Part shown: positions 8,398 through 16,257 of the stretch, one piece after another | Numbering within the stretch: the first letter of the stretch is position 1 | Layout: every line of letters starts with the position of its first letter | DNA from: an uncultured Collinsella sp. | GTDB lineage: Bacteria; Actinomycetota; Coriobacteriia; Coriobacteriales; Coriobacteriaceae | DNA: 37,312 nt | Reading direction: 5' to 3' | Assembly: GCA_902495545.1 (NCBI GenBank) | Contig: CABUXM010000011.1 | Coordinates: 1-37,312 of the forward strand | Translations under genes and position numbers: made by a program | The notes under the pieces: model-generated | What the model saw: only the letters and a program-made list of their open reading frames with translations | The model's database searches: none | What the model was told of the DNA's origin: nothing

Positions 8398-9678
8398 TTA
8401 CTGCCTTGCGGCACGATCCAAGTGCCAGCGGCCAAGCAGCAGCAACGCCGCGGGAACCGCCGTCACGACCATGCCCGCCCCTACGAGCGTCTGCTGCACG
8501 CCAAATGTCGCCGCCAGCCACGGGGCAATCGCCAGCGGCGCCACGCCGGCAAACATATTGCCAAAGCCCATGACCGAGTTCACGCGACCGAGCTGCTCGA
8601 GCGGGGCCGTCGTTTGCACGATCGTGTTGTGGAGCGGGTTGACGACGCCCCACGCCACGCCCAGGACAATCTGGCCGACGAGGGCTACACCCACGTACGG
8701 TGTTCCCACATAGAGCAAACTTCCCAGACCCACGGACATGAGCGCCACGAGCAGCGTCTTAAGGTTGACCAGGTTCGGCGGCAAGCGGAGCGCGGCCACG
8801 GCACCCAGCACCGCGCCCACACCGCTGGCCGACGAGAGCCAGCCCATCCACTCAACGCCGACGTGCAGGACATCGCGATAGAAAAACGACTCGAGCGGAT
8901 CGAAGGCTCCGTAGCCAAAGTTCGAAAGAAAAATGATGCAGAAAAGTAGCGCAAGGACGCTGTTGGTGAAGACTGTCTTGATGCTGACTGCGAAAGTGGC
9001 GCGGGCGGATGTGCTGGGGCTGGAGCTTTGTCCCGCACGCTCCCTTTCCTCTGCCGAATCGGCATCCGCATGCCCGGCGACATGGCCGGTCTGCGGCCTA
9101 AAGCCCCAACCGACGACGAATGCCAGCACGGTAAAGAGCATCATGAGCACGAACACCGCGCGCGACGACGCAGCCGCCGCGACAAAGCCGCCCAGCGTGG
9201 GGCCAACGATGATACTCACGTTTGAAAACATGGCAATGGCGGAGTTGATGTCTTTGAGCTCGACGGGGTCGTCGGTGAGATACGCCGGATAGGACGTGGC
9301 GATGGGCTGGGCGAATCCCATCGTAAAGCCCAGAAACACCGCGCCGAGTAGGACGACGCCGGTCGCGCCACCAAAGGCGATGATTGCCGTGCCAGTTGCG
9401 AGAGCGCCGATGATGCTCAGCAAGAAATGGCGGCGCGGACCCCAGGCGTCGAGCTCCGCGCCACCCGCAAAGGATCCCATGATCACGAAAACGTTCATGA
9501 ACAGGACGGCCAGCGATGTCGCGACGACCGAGGCATCGTCCGCATAGGTAAGCGTTCCGATGACGCCGATAAAGTAGCTAGTCTGAAAACCGGTGTAGAT
9601 GAGAAAGCGCATCGCCACCAGGCGCCTGGCCTGCGCGGACAGCGAAGGTTGAGGTTTTGAGAGAAGAGGTGCGAGCAT
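8398..9678 (-). CDS. MFS transporter, 12 TM (EntS/MFS_3-like)
   Basis: Integral membrane proton-coupled exporter of 426 aa. Start ATG 9678 follows AAGGAG; a 13-residue longer frame is not supported. The N-terminal half begins MRFLIYTGFQTSYFIGVIG and contains the loop GGAELDAWGPRRHFLLS, which corresponds to the MFS motif A region between helices 2 and 3. A charged central loop (HADADSAEERERAGQ) separates the two six-helix halves. The family includes siderophore and drug exporters; substrate here is unknown. The stop codon abuts repeat B1. Confidence 0.82.
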   Translation of the reverse strand: MLAPLLSKPQPSLSAQARRLVAMRFLIYTGFQTSYFIGVIGTLTYADDASVVATSLAVLFMNVFVIMGSFAGGAELDAWGPRRHFLLSIIGALATGTAIIAFGGATGVVLLGAVFLGFTMGFAQPIATSYPAYLTDDPVELKDINSAIAMFSNVSIIVGPTLGGFVAAAASSRAVFVLMMLFTVLAFVVGWGFRPQTGHVAGHADADSAEERERAGQSSSPSTSARATFAVSIKTVFTNSVLALLFCIIFLSNFGYGAFDPLESFFYRDVLHVGVEWMGWLSSASGVGAVLGAVAALRLPPNLVNLKTLLVALMSVGLGSLLYVGTPYVGVALVGQIVLGVAWGVVNPLHNTIVQTTAPLEQLGRVNSVMGFGNMFAGVAPLAIAPWLAATFGVQQTLVGAGMVVTAVPAALLLLGRWHLDRAARQ

Positions 9679-9848
9679 GGAGACTCCTTGTTTCGTACGA
9701 ATGCGGACGGCGGGCATTCGCCACCGTCTGTCAAATCAATCTATCCGCATGAAATATTAAGGACGCATCAAGCCCCTTCTCTCCGTTTTTCGCCCGTCAT
9801 GAACTACTTGGTAGATTGTAAGGCATGTCTCACACATCTACCAAAGCA

Positions 9849-9889
9849 AAAACCACCACAAAGGTGTCTGGCCCCTTTGTGGTGGTTTT
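9849..9889. repeat. palindromic element, family A (copy A3)
   Basis: Perfect 16-bp arms AAAACCACCACAAAGG / CCTTTGTGGTGGTTTT around GTGTCTGGCC-type loop. With A-runs before and T-runs after, it would look like a terminator on either strand. Confidence 0.85.
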
Positions 9890-9905
9890 GACGTTTGCCC
9901 AGATA

Positions 9906-9944
9906 AAACCTGCCAAAACAAACCTGTCCCTTTTTGGCAGGTTT
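9906..9944. repeat. palindromic element, family C (copy C1)
   Basis: Perfect 13-bp arms AAACCTGCCAAAA / TTTTGGCAGGTTT with CCTGTCCC in the loop. It starts 8 nt after the 6-phospho-beta-glucosidase stop codon and is joined to A3 by the linker GACGTTTGCCCAGAT. Confidence 0.85.
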
Positions 9945-9952
9945 AGTGCTGG

Positions 9953-11401
9953 CTAGGCCAGATCGGCGCCGTTGGACTCGATGACCTTCTTGTACCAGAA
10001 GAAGCTGTCCTTGCGGCTGCGGGCGAGCGTGCCGTTGCCGTCGTTGTCCTTGTCGACGTAGATAAAGCCGTAGCGCTTCTTCATCTCGCCGGTCGAGGCG
10101 CTCACCAAATCGATGCAGCCCCACATGGTGTAGCCCATCAGGTCCACGCCGTCCTCGATGGCAATCTCCATCTGCTTGATATGCTCGCGCAGGTAATCGA
10201 TGCGGTAGCTGTCGTGAATCGAACCGTCCGCCTCGACCTCGTCCACCGCGCCCAGGCCGTTCTCGACGATCATCAGCGGCACCTGGTAGCGATCGTAGAC
10301 CTCCTCCAGGTAGTAACGCAGGCCCTCGGGGTCGATCGCCCAACCCCAATCGCTCTTCTTGAGATACTCGTTGCCGGCGCCACCAAAGATGTTGCCCTGC
10401 TCCAGCAGCACCGGGTCGGCCGTGGCCGTGGCGCTCATGTAGTAGCTAAAGCTGTAGAAGTCGACCTTGCCGGCGGCCAGCGTGGCGGCGTCCTCGGGCG
10501 AGACCTCTACGTGCACGCCTTCGCGGCGCCACACGCTGGGCGCCCACGAGGGATACGCACCGCGCACCTGCACGTCGCCGCAGTAGAAGTTCATCTCGCG
10601 CTGCTGCTTTTGTGCGGCCAGAACATCTGCCGGGTTGCACGTGTGCGAATAGCAGGCGTTGCCGGCGATCATGCAGCCGATCTTGTTCTGGGGATCGATC
10701 TGATGGCCCATGGTGACGCACTTGGCGCTCGCCAGGAACTGATGGTGCAGGGCGTCGAAGCGCGCCTGCGGGTCGTCCCAGTCGCAGTCGCCAAAGGCCA
10801 TGGGCGTGTCAGTTGCCTCGGGCACCATGCCGCCGCCCATCACCCCGCCAAAACCGCCCATGAGCAGGCAATTGATCTCGTTAAAGGTGAGCCAGTAGCG
10901 CACCAGGCCCTTGTACTCGGTCATGACGGTGCGGGCGTAGTTGAGGTAAAAATCGATGAGCTTGGGGTTCTTCCAGCCTCCGTAGTTTTTGGACAGACCA
11001 TAAGGCAGCTCATAGTGGCTAAGGGTGACCATGGGCTCGATGCCCTGCTCCTGACAGGCCTGAAACACGCGGCGGTAGAACTCGATGCCGGCCTGGTTGG
11101 GCTCGGCCTCGTCGCCGTTGGGGAAGATACGGCTCCAGTTGATGGACATGCGGTAGCACTTAAAGCCCATCTCGCCAAAAAGCTTGATGTCGTCGAGGTA
11201 GTGATGGTACATGTCCACGGCCTCGTGGCTGGGATAGTGGTACTGGGGCAGAATGCCGTCGGTGATGTGGCGCGGCTCGGAGACCGTGCCGCCGGTCATG
11301 ATGTCGGGAACGCCGAGGCCCTTGCCATCCTCGTTGTATCCGCCTTCGCACTGGTTGGCGGCAGTGGCGCCGCCCCACAGAAATCCATCTGGGAAAGCCA
11401 T
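9953..11401 (-). CDS. bglA: 6-phospho-beta-glucosidase, glycoside hydrolase family 1
   Basis: Cytoplasmic enzyme of 482 aa that splits phosphorylated beta-glucosides (such as cellobiose or aryl-glucoside 6-phosphates) after PTS uptake. Start ATG 11401 lies behind AAAGGAG; the frame upstream is not supported. N-terminal GH1 signature FLWGGATAANQCEGG. Acid/base is E175 in TFNEIN, nucleophile E380 in IVENGLGA. The segment SASTGEMKKRYGFIYVD near residues 434-450 is the 6-phosphate-binding loop of phospho-specific members. The gene follows the PTS EIIBC gene on the same strand, with a strong terminator in the 139-nt gap, so expression may depend on read-through or a separate start. Confidence 0.93.
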   Translation of the reverse strand: MAFPDGFLWGGATAANQCEGGYNEDGKGLGVPDIMTGGTVSEPRHITDGILPQYHYPSHEAVDMYHHYLDDIKLFGEMGFKCYRMSINWSRIFPNGDEAEPNQAGIEFYRRVFQACQEQGIEPMVTLSHYELPYGLSKNYGGWKNPKLIDFYLNYARTVMTEYKGLVRYWLTFNEINCLLMGGFGGVMGGGMVPEATDTPMAFGDCDWDDPQARFDALHHQFLASAKCVTMGHQIDPQNKIGCMIAGNACYSHTCNPADVLAAQKQQREMNFYCGDVQVRGAYPSWAPSVWRREGVHVEVSPEDAATLAAGKVDFYSFSYYMSATATADPVLLEQGNIFGGAGNEYLKKSDWGWAIDPEGLRYYLEEVYDRYQVPLMIVENGLGAVDEVEADGSIHDSYRIDYLREHIKQMEIAIEDGVDLMGYTMWGCIDLVSASTGEMKKRYGFIYVDKDNDGNGTLARSRKDSFFWYKKVIESNGADLA

Positions 11402-11482
11402 GTTGGCTCCTTTCGTACGTGTTGGAGTGAGTTTCGTGGCGGGACCCCTTTTTGCGCATGCGCAGGCCATCTCGCCCATTTG

Positions 11483-11514
11483 AAAAAACCGGCAGGGCGT
11501 TTGTCCCCGCCGGC
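11483..11514 (-). terminator. intrinsic terminator between EIIBC and bglA
   Basis: On the minus strand CCGGCGGGG pairs with CCCTGCCGG (one mismatch/bulge) around ACAAACG and is followed by six T. It lies 27 nt after the EIIBC stop. It may be a polarity point or, in a BglG-type operon, a target of antitermination. Confidence 0.8.
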
Positions 11515-11540
11515 TTGGTACCGAGTCTTTGTCGTTTGGG

Positions 11541-12980
11541 TTACTTAGCAGCCTCGGGCTTGTAGGTGACAAACTCGATCGCGAAACCCACGGCGGCACC
11601 CACGAGCGAGGCAACGATGGCCCAGATCATGTGGTTGATGCCGTTAACACCGGAGGGGTCGATGAAGGACAGCCAGTTGAAGACGCCCAGACCACCGGAC
11701 ATGTACACCACGGCGCCGGAGAGACCAATGATGAGGCCACCCACAGCAGAACCGATGCTGGCGTTGATGAAGGCCTTCTTATCGGGCAGGGCGACACCGT
11801 AGATAGCGGGCTCGGTGACACCAAAGAAGAAGGCGGAGATCATGGCCGGCAGCGCGATGCCGCGGAACTTCTCGTCCTTGTTCTTGAGATACATGGCAAA
11901 AAGCACGGCGCCCAGCGAGAAGGAGTGAGCGATAACGGAGCCCAGGATGTAGTCGTGGCCCAGAGTGGACAGGTTGACCAGCGCGATGGGCACGAGCGAC
12001 CAGTGGAAGCCAAAGATGACCAGGCACATCCAGAAGGCACCGACGAGGGTGCAGCCCAAGAGGGAGCCGATCATGGGCAGGCCAAACAGCAGTGCGAAGA
12101 ACTCACCGAGCAGGTTGGTGATGAGCGTGGCGATGGGGCCAATGACCAGGTAGCCAAGGGTAACGGTAACGGTGACGACGATCAGCGGGGTGAAGAACAT
12201 CTTCATAGAAGCGGGCATCCACTTCTTAACCCAGTGCTCGAGGGTGGAGCCAAACCAAACCATGAGCAGGATGGGGATAACGGAGCTGGTGTAACCCGAG
12301 GCAGGCATGATGAGCGGCAGGCCCAGGAACGTGGTGTACCAAGAGAAGGTGCCGGCAAAGCCGAGCTCGACGGAGCCGACAACCTCGCCCGAGGTCAGGG
12401 CAACCATGGTGGGATACACCAGGGCAAAGGCGATGGCCATGCCGTTGAACTCGCTCATCTTGAACTTCTTGGCCGCGGTGTAGCCAAGCACCACGGGCAG
12501 GAAGTAGAACATGCCGTCGGCGACGGTGTAGAGCAGCGTGTAGGCGCCGTCGTTGGCAAAGCTCGGGACCAGGAAGGTAGCGAGCGCTAGCAGGCCCTTC
12601 ATGATACCGGCGGCGGCGAAGGTGCCGAGCATGGGGGCGAAGATGCCCGAGATGAGGTCGATGATCACATCGGTAACGCCCTTGGGAGCGGCATCGTCGT
12701 CATCGGCGTCGACGGCGCCGCCGTCGCTAAAACCGCCGGCCCTGAGAACGGCATCGTAGACGTCCTCGACGATGTTGCCCACAACAACCTGGTACTGGCC
12801 GTTGGCGTGCATGACCTTGATGACGTTGGGCAGCTCGGAGATTGCCTCGTCATTGGCCTTCGACTCGTCCTTGAGCTTAAAACGAACGCGGGTAATGCAG
12901 TGTGCGACGCATTTGACGTTGGACTTACCGCCAACCAGCTCTACGATCTGGGCAGCAAGATCGTCGTATTTACCTGCCAT
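11541..12980 (-). CDS. PTS beta-glucoside transporter subunit EIIBC
   Basis: Membrane permease and phosphotransferase of 479 aa that imports and phosphorylates a beta-glucoside. Start ATG 12980, with AGAGGAC 5 nt upstream; a 7-residue longer frame exists. The IIB domain is residues 1-90 with the phospho-cysteine C28 in HCITRVRF. An acidic linker (VDADDDDAAPKG) leads to the IIC domain, about ten hydrophobic segments from residue 105 (IFAPMLGTFAAAGIMKGL). BglF-type proteins commonly have a fused C-terminal IIA domain; here the protein ends soon after the IIC domain (EFVTYKPEAAK), so a IIA must be supplied by another gene, not present in this window. It lies between the antiterminator and the hydrolase of the same pathway. 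Confidence 0.92.
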   Translation of the reverse strand: MAGKYDDLAAQIVELVGGKSNVKCVAHCITRVRFKLKDESKANDEAISELPNVIKVMHANGQYQVVVGNIVEDVYDAVLRAGGFSDGGAVDADDDDAAPKGVTDVIIDLISGIFAPMLGTFAAAGIMKGLLALATFLVPSFANDGAYTLLYTVADGMFYFLPVVLGYTAAKKFKMSEFNGMAIAFALVYPTMVALTSGEVVGSVELGFAGTFSWYTTFLGLPLIMPASGYTSSVIPILLMVWFGSTLEHWVKKWMPASMKMFFTPLIVVTVTVTLGYLVIGPIATLITNLLGEFFALLFGLPMIGSLLGCTLVGAFWMCLVIFGFHWSLVPIALVNLSTLGHDYILGSVIAHSFSLGAVLFAMYLKNKDEKFRGIALPAMISAFFFGVTEPAIYGVALPDKKAFINASIGSAVGGLIIGLSGAVVYMSGGLGVFNWLSFIDPSGVNGINHMIWAIVASLVGAAVGFAIEFVTYKPEAAK

Positions 12981-13098
12981 GATCTGTCCTCTCTTTTCCA
13001 AATTTCGACAAAAATATCCCCTACCGCGAGCCGGTACCTTGCCCGCAGCCAGAAACCAAAAAGAATTGTTGCGATTGCCGCCAGGCTGGCGGCCTTAC

Positions 13099-13944
13099 TC
13101 ACTCGGTCTGCGAAGCCGATCGCAGACGGTTGATATGCATCATCAGATACAAAAGCTCCTCGTCCGAGCAGCTCTGCTTAAACTCTTTCTCGAACACGCG
13201 GTTGATGGCGTACGCGCACTGGTATGCCTCGGGAAAATCGCGGGCGGCCTGCATAAACAGCGAGGAGTTCTCGGCCTGCGTGCACTTGCCCTTGCAGAGG
13301 CGGCGAACCAAAAAGCGCAGGTGCGCAAGAAAGCGAATGTAGCTATACGACGCCGTGTCGAGCGAGCAGCCGAGCTGCTTTTCCACGGAATGGGTTACCT
13401 CATCGAGGACGCGGGTGCTCTTCATGATGAAGTCCATGTCCTTGGCGCGGCCCATGCCGTCGACCTCGGCGTTAACGATATGGAGCGCGATGCTCGTGGC
13501 CTCGTTCTGACCCAGCTTGACGCCGGTGTGCTTTTGCACGATAGCGAGCGCGGCCTGGCCGATCTCGAGTTCGCGCGGGTAGATGAAGGCCACCTCGTGC
13601 TCGAGCGGGTTGGGAGCGCTGAGCTGGTCGTCGTCGCGCTGGACGGTAAACTGCAGGTGATCTGCCAGGATAAAGGGCAGGCCACCGGATAGCTTGCAGC
13701 CAAGCTGCTGCGACGCGAAGCAGGCAATGTCGCTTGCCGCGAGCAGCACATCGTCGGGAAGGGTGCCGACCATATCCTGCAGACTCTCGGGAACGTTATA
13801 GAATTTGCGCTGGATGAGAGACTCATCGGCAAGCTCGTAGGGCATCTCGTGGAAACCGATGCCCTTGCCAAAGACAACAACCTCTCGGCCGTCATCGCTG
13901 GCGGCAAGAGCAACGTTATTGTTGATCTTTTTTAAAATGAGCAT
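13099..13944 (-). CDS. BglG/LicT-family transcription antiterminator
   Basis: RNA-binding regulator of 281 aa, full length for the family. Start ATG 13944, preceded by GAGGAG at 7 nt. The N-terminal co-antiterminator domain (ILKKINNNVALA, residues 2-13, to about 60) binds a RAT hairpin in nascent mRNA. Two PRD domains follow with the expected phospho-histidines: PRD1 about 65-170 (LADHLQF, HIVNAEVD) and PRD2 about 171-275 (RFLAHLRFL, LMMHINRLR). PTS phosphorylation of these sets activity, so this protein should switch on the EIIBC and bglA genes downstream when beta-glucoside is present. Its own leader carries a RAT-like site (see regulatory entry). Confidence 0.92.
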   Translation of the reverse strand: MLILKKINNNVALAASDDGREVVVFGKGIGFHEMPYELADESLIQRKFYNVPESLQDMVGTLPDDVLLAASDIACFASQQLGCKLSGGLPFILADHLQFTVQRDDDQLSAPNPLEHEVAFIYPRELEIGQAALAIVQKHTGVKLGQNEATSIALHIVNAEVDGMGRAKDMDFIMKSTRVLDEVTHSVEKQLGCSLDTASYSYIRFLAHLRFLVRRLCKGKCTQAENSSLFMQAARDFPEAYQCAYAINRVFEKEFKQSCSDEELLYLMMHINRLRSASQTE

Positions 13945-14040
13945 GAAAAAACTCCTCGGACATCGGCGCTAGACGACGGGGCGATATTCCTCGTCTTCTA
14001 TTATGCGCAAGTGATGCCTCCCGAGGAGTAACAAACTTGT
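13945..14040 (-). promoter_or_regulatory. leader of the antiterminator gene with RAT-like site and overlapping long-range stem
   Basis: In the minus-strand RNA, TTGTTACT at 14037-14030 region is followed by a CTCCTCGGGAG hairpin and GGCA, which resembles the RAT sites recognised by BglG/LicT proteins. Nine bases of it, ACTCCTCGG (plus 14021-14029), are exactly complementary to CCGAGGAGT (plus 13951-13959), which contains the Shine-Dalgarno sequence and runs into six U. Binding of the protein at RAT would thus exclude the long stem. A smaller hairpin (AGACGA/TCGTCT) sits in the loop. The RAT match is partial. Confidence 0.5.
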
Positions 14041-14134
14041 GAGCACGTGGGCGATTGTAGGATGAAACTTGCATGCGGCGTAAGCCCCATTGGCACGAAA
14101 GTCCGCCGAACGGTAGGAAATCGCCCGTAAACGG

Positions 14135-14177
14135 CAAAACCACCACAAAGGTGCCTGGCCCCTCTGTGGTGGTTTTG
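14135..14177. repeat. palindromic element, family A (copy A4)
   Basis: CAAAACCACCACAAAGG arms with one mismatch at 14164, starting 15 nt after the histidine phosphatase stop codon. On the minus strand it is followed by a short T-run and may terminate that gene. Confidence 0.83.
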
Positions 14178-14192
14178 GCTGATGCCCCGATG

Positions 14193-14777
14193 TTACTCGC
14201 GCGGAGTGCCGTAGGGGTTGTACAAATCTGCGAGAGCAAATGCGCTGGTGGCGAGATTAAAGTCAAGCTCGAGCACACAGCAGTTGCCGATGCGGTTCTT
14301 CATCTTGAGCGGTTCCACGCCCACGCCGCGCATGACCTGAGCCGCTGCGGCGCCATGGCTCACGCACAACACGCTCTCATGTCCGGGGCGCTGCATGAGC
14401 TCGATGATGGTAGCCATGATGCGCTCGCGAAACTCGTCTTCGCCCTCGCCGTCATACTGCTTGTAAAAATCGCCGTACGGCAGGCGCGGATTCAAATCCT
14501 CGCTCGCGCCCTCAAACTTGCCAAAATTCCACTCCTTAAGGCCCTTGACGCGCTCGTAAGGCTGATCAGGAAACGCAAGCTCAAGCGTGTCGCACGCACG
14601 CTCGGACGTGGAACTGTACGCATGGTCGAACGCAAGGCCACGCTCTCGCAGGGTCGCGCCGACAGTTTTAGCCTGCTCGATCCCCAGCTCGGTAAGCGGC
14701 GAGTCACACCAACCCTGCTTGCGACGAAGCAAGTTAAAGAGCGTTTGACCGTGACGCATAAAGTACAGTTTTGACAT
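14193..14777 (-). CDS. histidine phosphatase family protein (phosphoglycerate mutase-like)
   Basis: Phosphatase of 194 aa from the branch with catalytic RHG motif: FMRHGQTLFN, with H9 as the phospho-histidine. Other family features are the second arginine (SSTSERACDTLELAF), the acid/base Glu in LKEWNFGKFEGAS, and the second His in VLCVSHGAAA. Start ATG 14777 follows GGAGGT closely. Substrate is unknown; relatives act on phosphoglycerate, cobalamin precursors or sugar phosphates. It is a single gene flanked by repeats A4 and A5. Confidence 0.87.
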   Translation of the reverse strand: MSKLYFMRHGQTLFNLLRRKQGWCDSPLTELGIEQAKTVGATLRERGLAFDHAYSSTSERACDTLELAFPDQPYERVKGLKEWNFGKFEGASEDLNPRLPYGDFYKQYDGEGEDEFRERIMATIIELMQRPGHESVLCVSHGAAAAQVMRGVGVEPLKMKNRIGNCCVLELDFNLATSAFALADLYNPYGTPRE

Positions 14778-14857
14778 GAGACCTCCGTAATCGCAATCGT
14801 TTGTCAGCGATTATTGCACCTTGAGGTAGGTTTAAGTCAAAGGCTCTTTGATCAAAA

Positions 14858-14890
14858 CCACCACAAAGGTGTCTGGCCCCTTTGTGGTGG
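14858..14890. repeat. palindromic element, family A (copy A5)
   Basis: Perfect 12-bp arms CCACCACAAAGG / CCTTTGTGGTGG. The next 20 nt (TGACGTTTGCCCAGAT) repeat the linker of the A3-C1 unit exactly and lead into C2. Confidence 0.85.
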
Positions 14891-14910
14891 AAATGACGTT
14901 TGCCCAGATA

Positions 14911-14949
14911 AAACCTGCCAAAATAAACCTGTCCCTTTTTGGCTGGTTT
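14911..14949. repeat. palindromic element, family C (copy C2)
   Basis: Arms AAACCTGCCAAAA and TTTTGGCTGGTTT with one mismatch, CCTGTCCC in the loop. The right arm touches the stop codon of the moaC-mobB fusion (14949-14951). Confidence 0.83.
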
Positions 14950-16253
14950 TAGGCCAGATGGTCTTGGATGAGATCACAGATGGCTCGGGCGTCGTTGATG
15001 TTGATGGCTCGGGTCGCAAAGCCGGCGTCGAAGGCCTGACGCGCCAGGGCCTCGTTGCAGGCAAGGGCCAGCGTGTGACCGTCGACCAGGTCGAGCGAGC
15101 TCTTGCCGCGCAGACGGTCGACACCGGAGCGCGCGACCACGATGTTGTCGAAGCCCTCGGTCTTGTAACCCTCGATGATCACCGCGTCCACATCGCTGTA
15201 GCGCGACAGCAGCTCGCGCGCGGGCATCTCGTCCTCCTCGCGCGTGTCGGCGTACTCCGCCCAGCGCGTGGCGCAGATGAGACCCACGTGTTTGGATCCG
15301 GCCTGGTGATGGCGCCACGTATCCTTAGCGGGCACATCGATATCAAAGCCGTGATGCCCATGATGCTTGAGCGAGCCCACGCGCAGGCCGCGGCGGGTGA
15401 GCTCGGCGATAACCTTCTCGACGAGCGTGGTCTTGCCCGAGTTTTGGTAGCCGATAAACGCGATCGCGGGGACGGCCGGTGTCGGAGCTGTGGGTGCGAC
15501 GGCGACGGGTGCGCTCGCGGGTGCGTCGCCCGCGGCTCCCACGGCCTCAACAGCAGCGGCCTGGCGCTCGGCGCGGTCCCACACACCCGAGCGGCCGCCC
15601 TCCTTGTGCAGCAGGCGCACGTCGACGATCTCCATGCCGCGATCGACGGCCTTGCACATGTCGTAGATCGTAAGGCACGCGGCACTCGCGCCGGTCAGGG
15701 CCTCCATCTCAATACCCGTCTTGCCCGTCACGCCGGCCGTGACCAGCACGTGAAAGCCAACCCGCCCGTCCGTGCGCGCCGGCGCCCAGCCCTCGGGCAT
15801 GTCCTCGGCCGGCGTCCCTGCCGCAGCGATGGGCGCAATGTCGCACTTGCTCTTGGTAATGAGCAACGGATGGCACATGGGGATGATGTCGCTCGTGCGT
15901 TTGATGGCCATGATGCCCGCCACGCGCGCGCAGGCAAGCACGTCGCCCTTTTTGGCGCGGTCCTGCAGCACCATGGCCTGCGTCTCGGGATGCATGAGGA
16001 TGGTGCCCTCGGCGATGGCGATGCGATGGGTCTCGGCCTTGTCGGACACGTCGACCATGCGCACCTCGCCCTTGGCGTCCACGTGCGTCAGCTCGTCGCG
16101 ACGGGCGTCGCGGGCGGGCTCGGCGACAGCACTGGCAGACGGCTGCGCGGACGCGTCGGCGTTGCCAGCATTCGCCGCAGCCGTGACTTTGTGGGCAGAC
16201 ATCGCGGCCCTGCGAGCGGCCTTGGTGGCATCGGCGTACCTGCTCTTGGCCAT
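14949..16253 (-). CDS. moaC: MoaC-MobB fusion, molybdenum cofactor biosynthesis
   Basis: 434-aa two-domain protein. Residues 52-225 are MoaC, which with MoaA makes cyclic pyranopterin monophosphate from GTP: GEVRMVDVSDKAETHR, the RTSDIIPMCHPL motif and KTGIEMEALTGASAACL are all intact. An Ala/Pro-rich linker (226-262) leads to a MobB domain (263-434), a P-loop GTPase-like protein that helps guanylate the cofactor: FIGYQNSGKTTLVEK (268-276 Walker A), SLKHHGHHGFDID, and VIIEGYKTEGF. Start ATG 16253 follows GGAGG inside the end of moaA, 4 nt after its stop, so coupled translation is likely. An alanine-rich N-terminal extension of 50 residues precedes MoaC. The joining of an early and a late step is unusual. 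Confidence 0.92.
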   Translation of the reverse strand: MAKSRYADATKAARRAAMSAHKVTAAANAGNADASAQPSASAVAEPARDARRDELTHVDAKGEVRMVDVSDKAETHRIAIAEGTILMHPETQAMVLQDRAKKGDVLACARVAGIMAIKRTSDIIPMCHPLLITKSKCDIAPIAAAGTPAEDMPEGWAPARTDGRVGFHVLVTAGVTGKTGIEMEALTGASAACLTIYDMCKAVDRGMEIVDVRLLHKEGGRSGVWDRAERQAAAVEAVGAAGDAPASAPVAVAPTAPTPAVPAIAFIGYQNSGKTTLVEKVIAELTRRGLRVGSLKHHGHHGFDIDVPAKDTWRHHQAGSKHVGLICATRWAEYADTREEDEMPARELLSRYSDVDAVIIEGYKTEGFDNIVVARSGVDRLRGKSSLDLVDGHTLALACNEALARQAFDAGFATRAININDARAICDLIQDHLA

Positions 16254-16257
16254 ATGA

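Larger units (their letters stand above)
9679..9952. other. intergenic region between MFS and bglA-type genes
   Basis: Apart from the composite repeat A3-linker-C1 (9849-9944) no gene is seen. The remaining stretch 9679-9848 should carry the MFS promoter on the minus strand; no strong match was identified. Confidence 0.5.

Noticed and set aside
10181..11548. Long plus-strand frame opposite the 6-phospho-beta-glucosidase
   Set aside because: The opposite strand encodes a complete GH1 enzyme with catalytic residues; this frame has no ribosome site and no recognisable domains.
13077..13093. Hairpin GCCGCCA-GGC-TGGCGGC after the antiterminator gene as a terminator
   Set aside because: T-rich stretch begins only about 15 nt later; a weak terminator or mRNA feature at best. 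A RAT-like match in the same gap was too poor to call.
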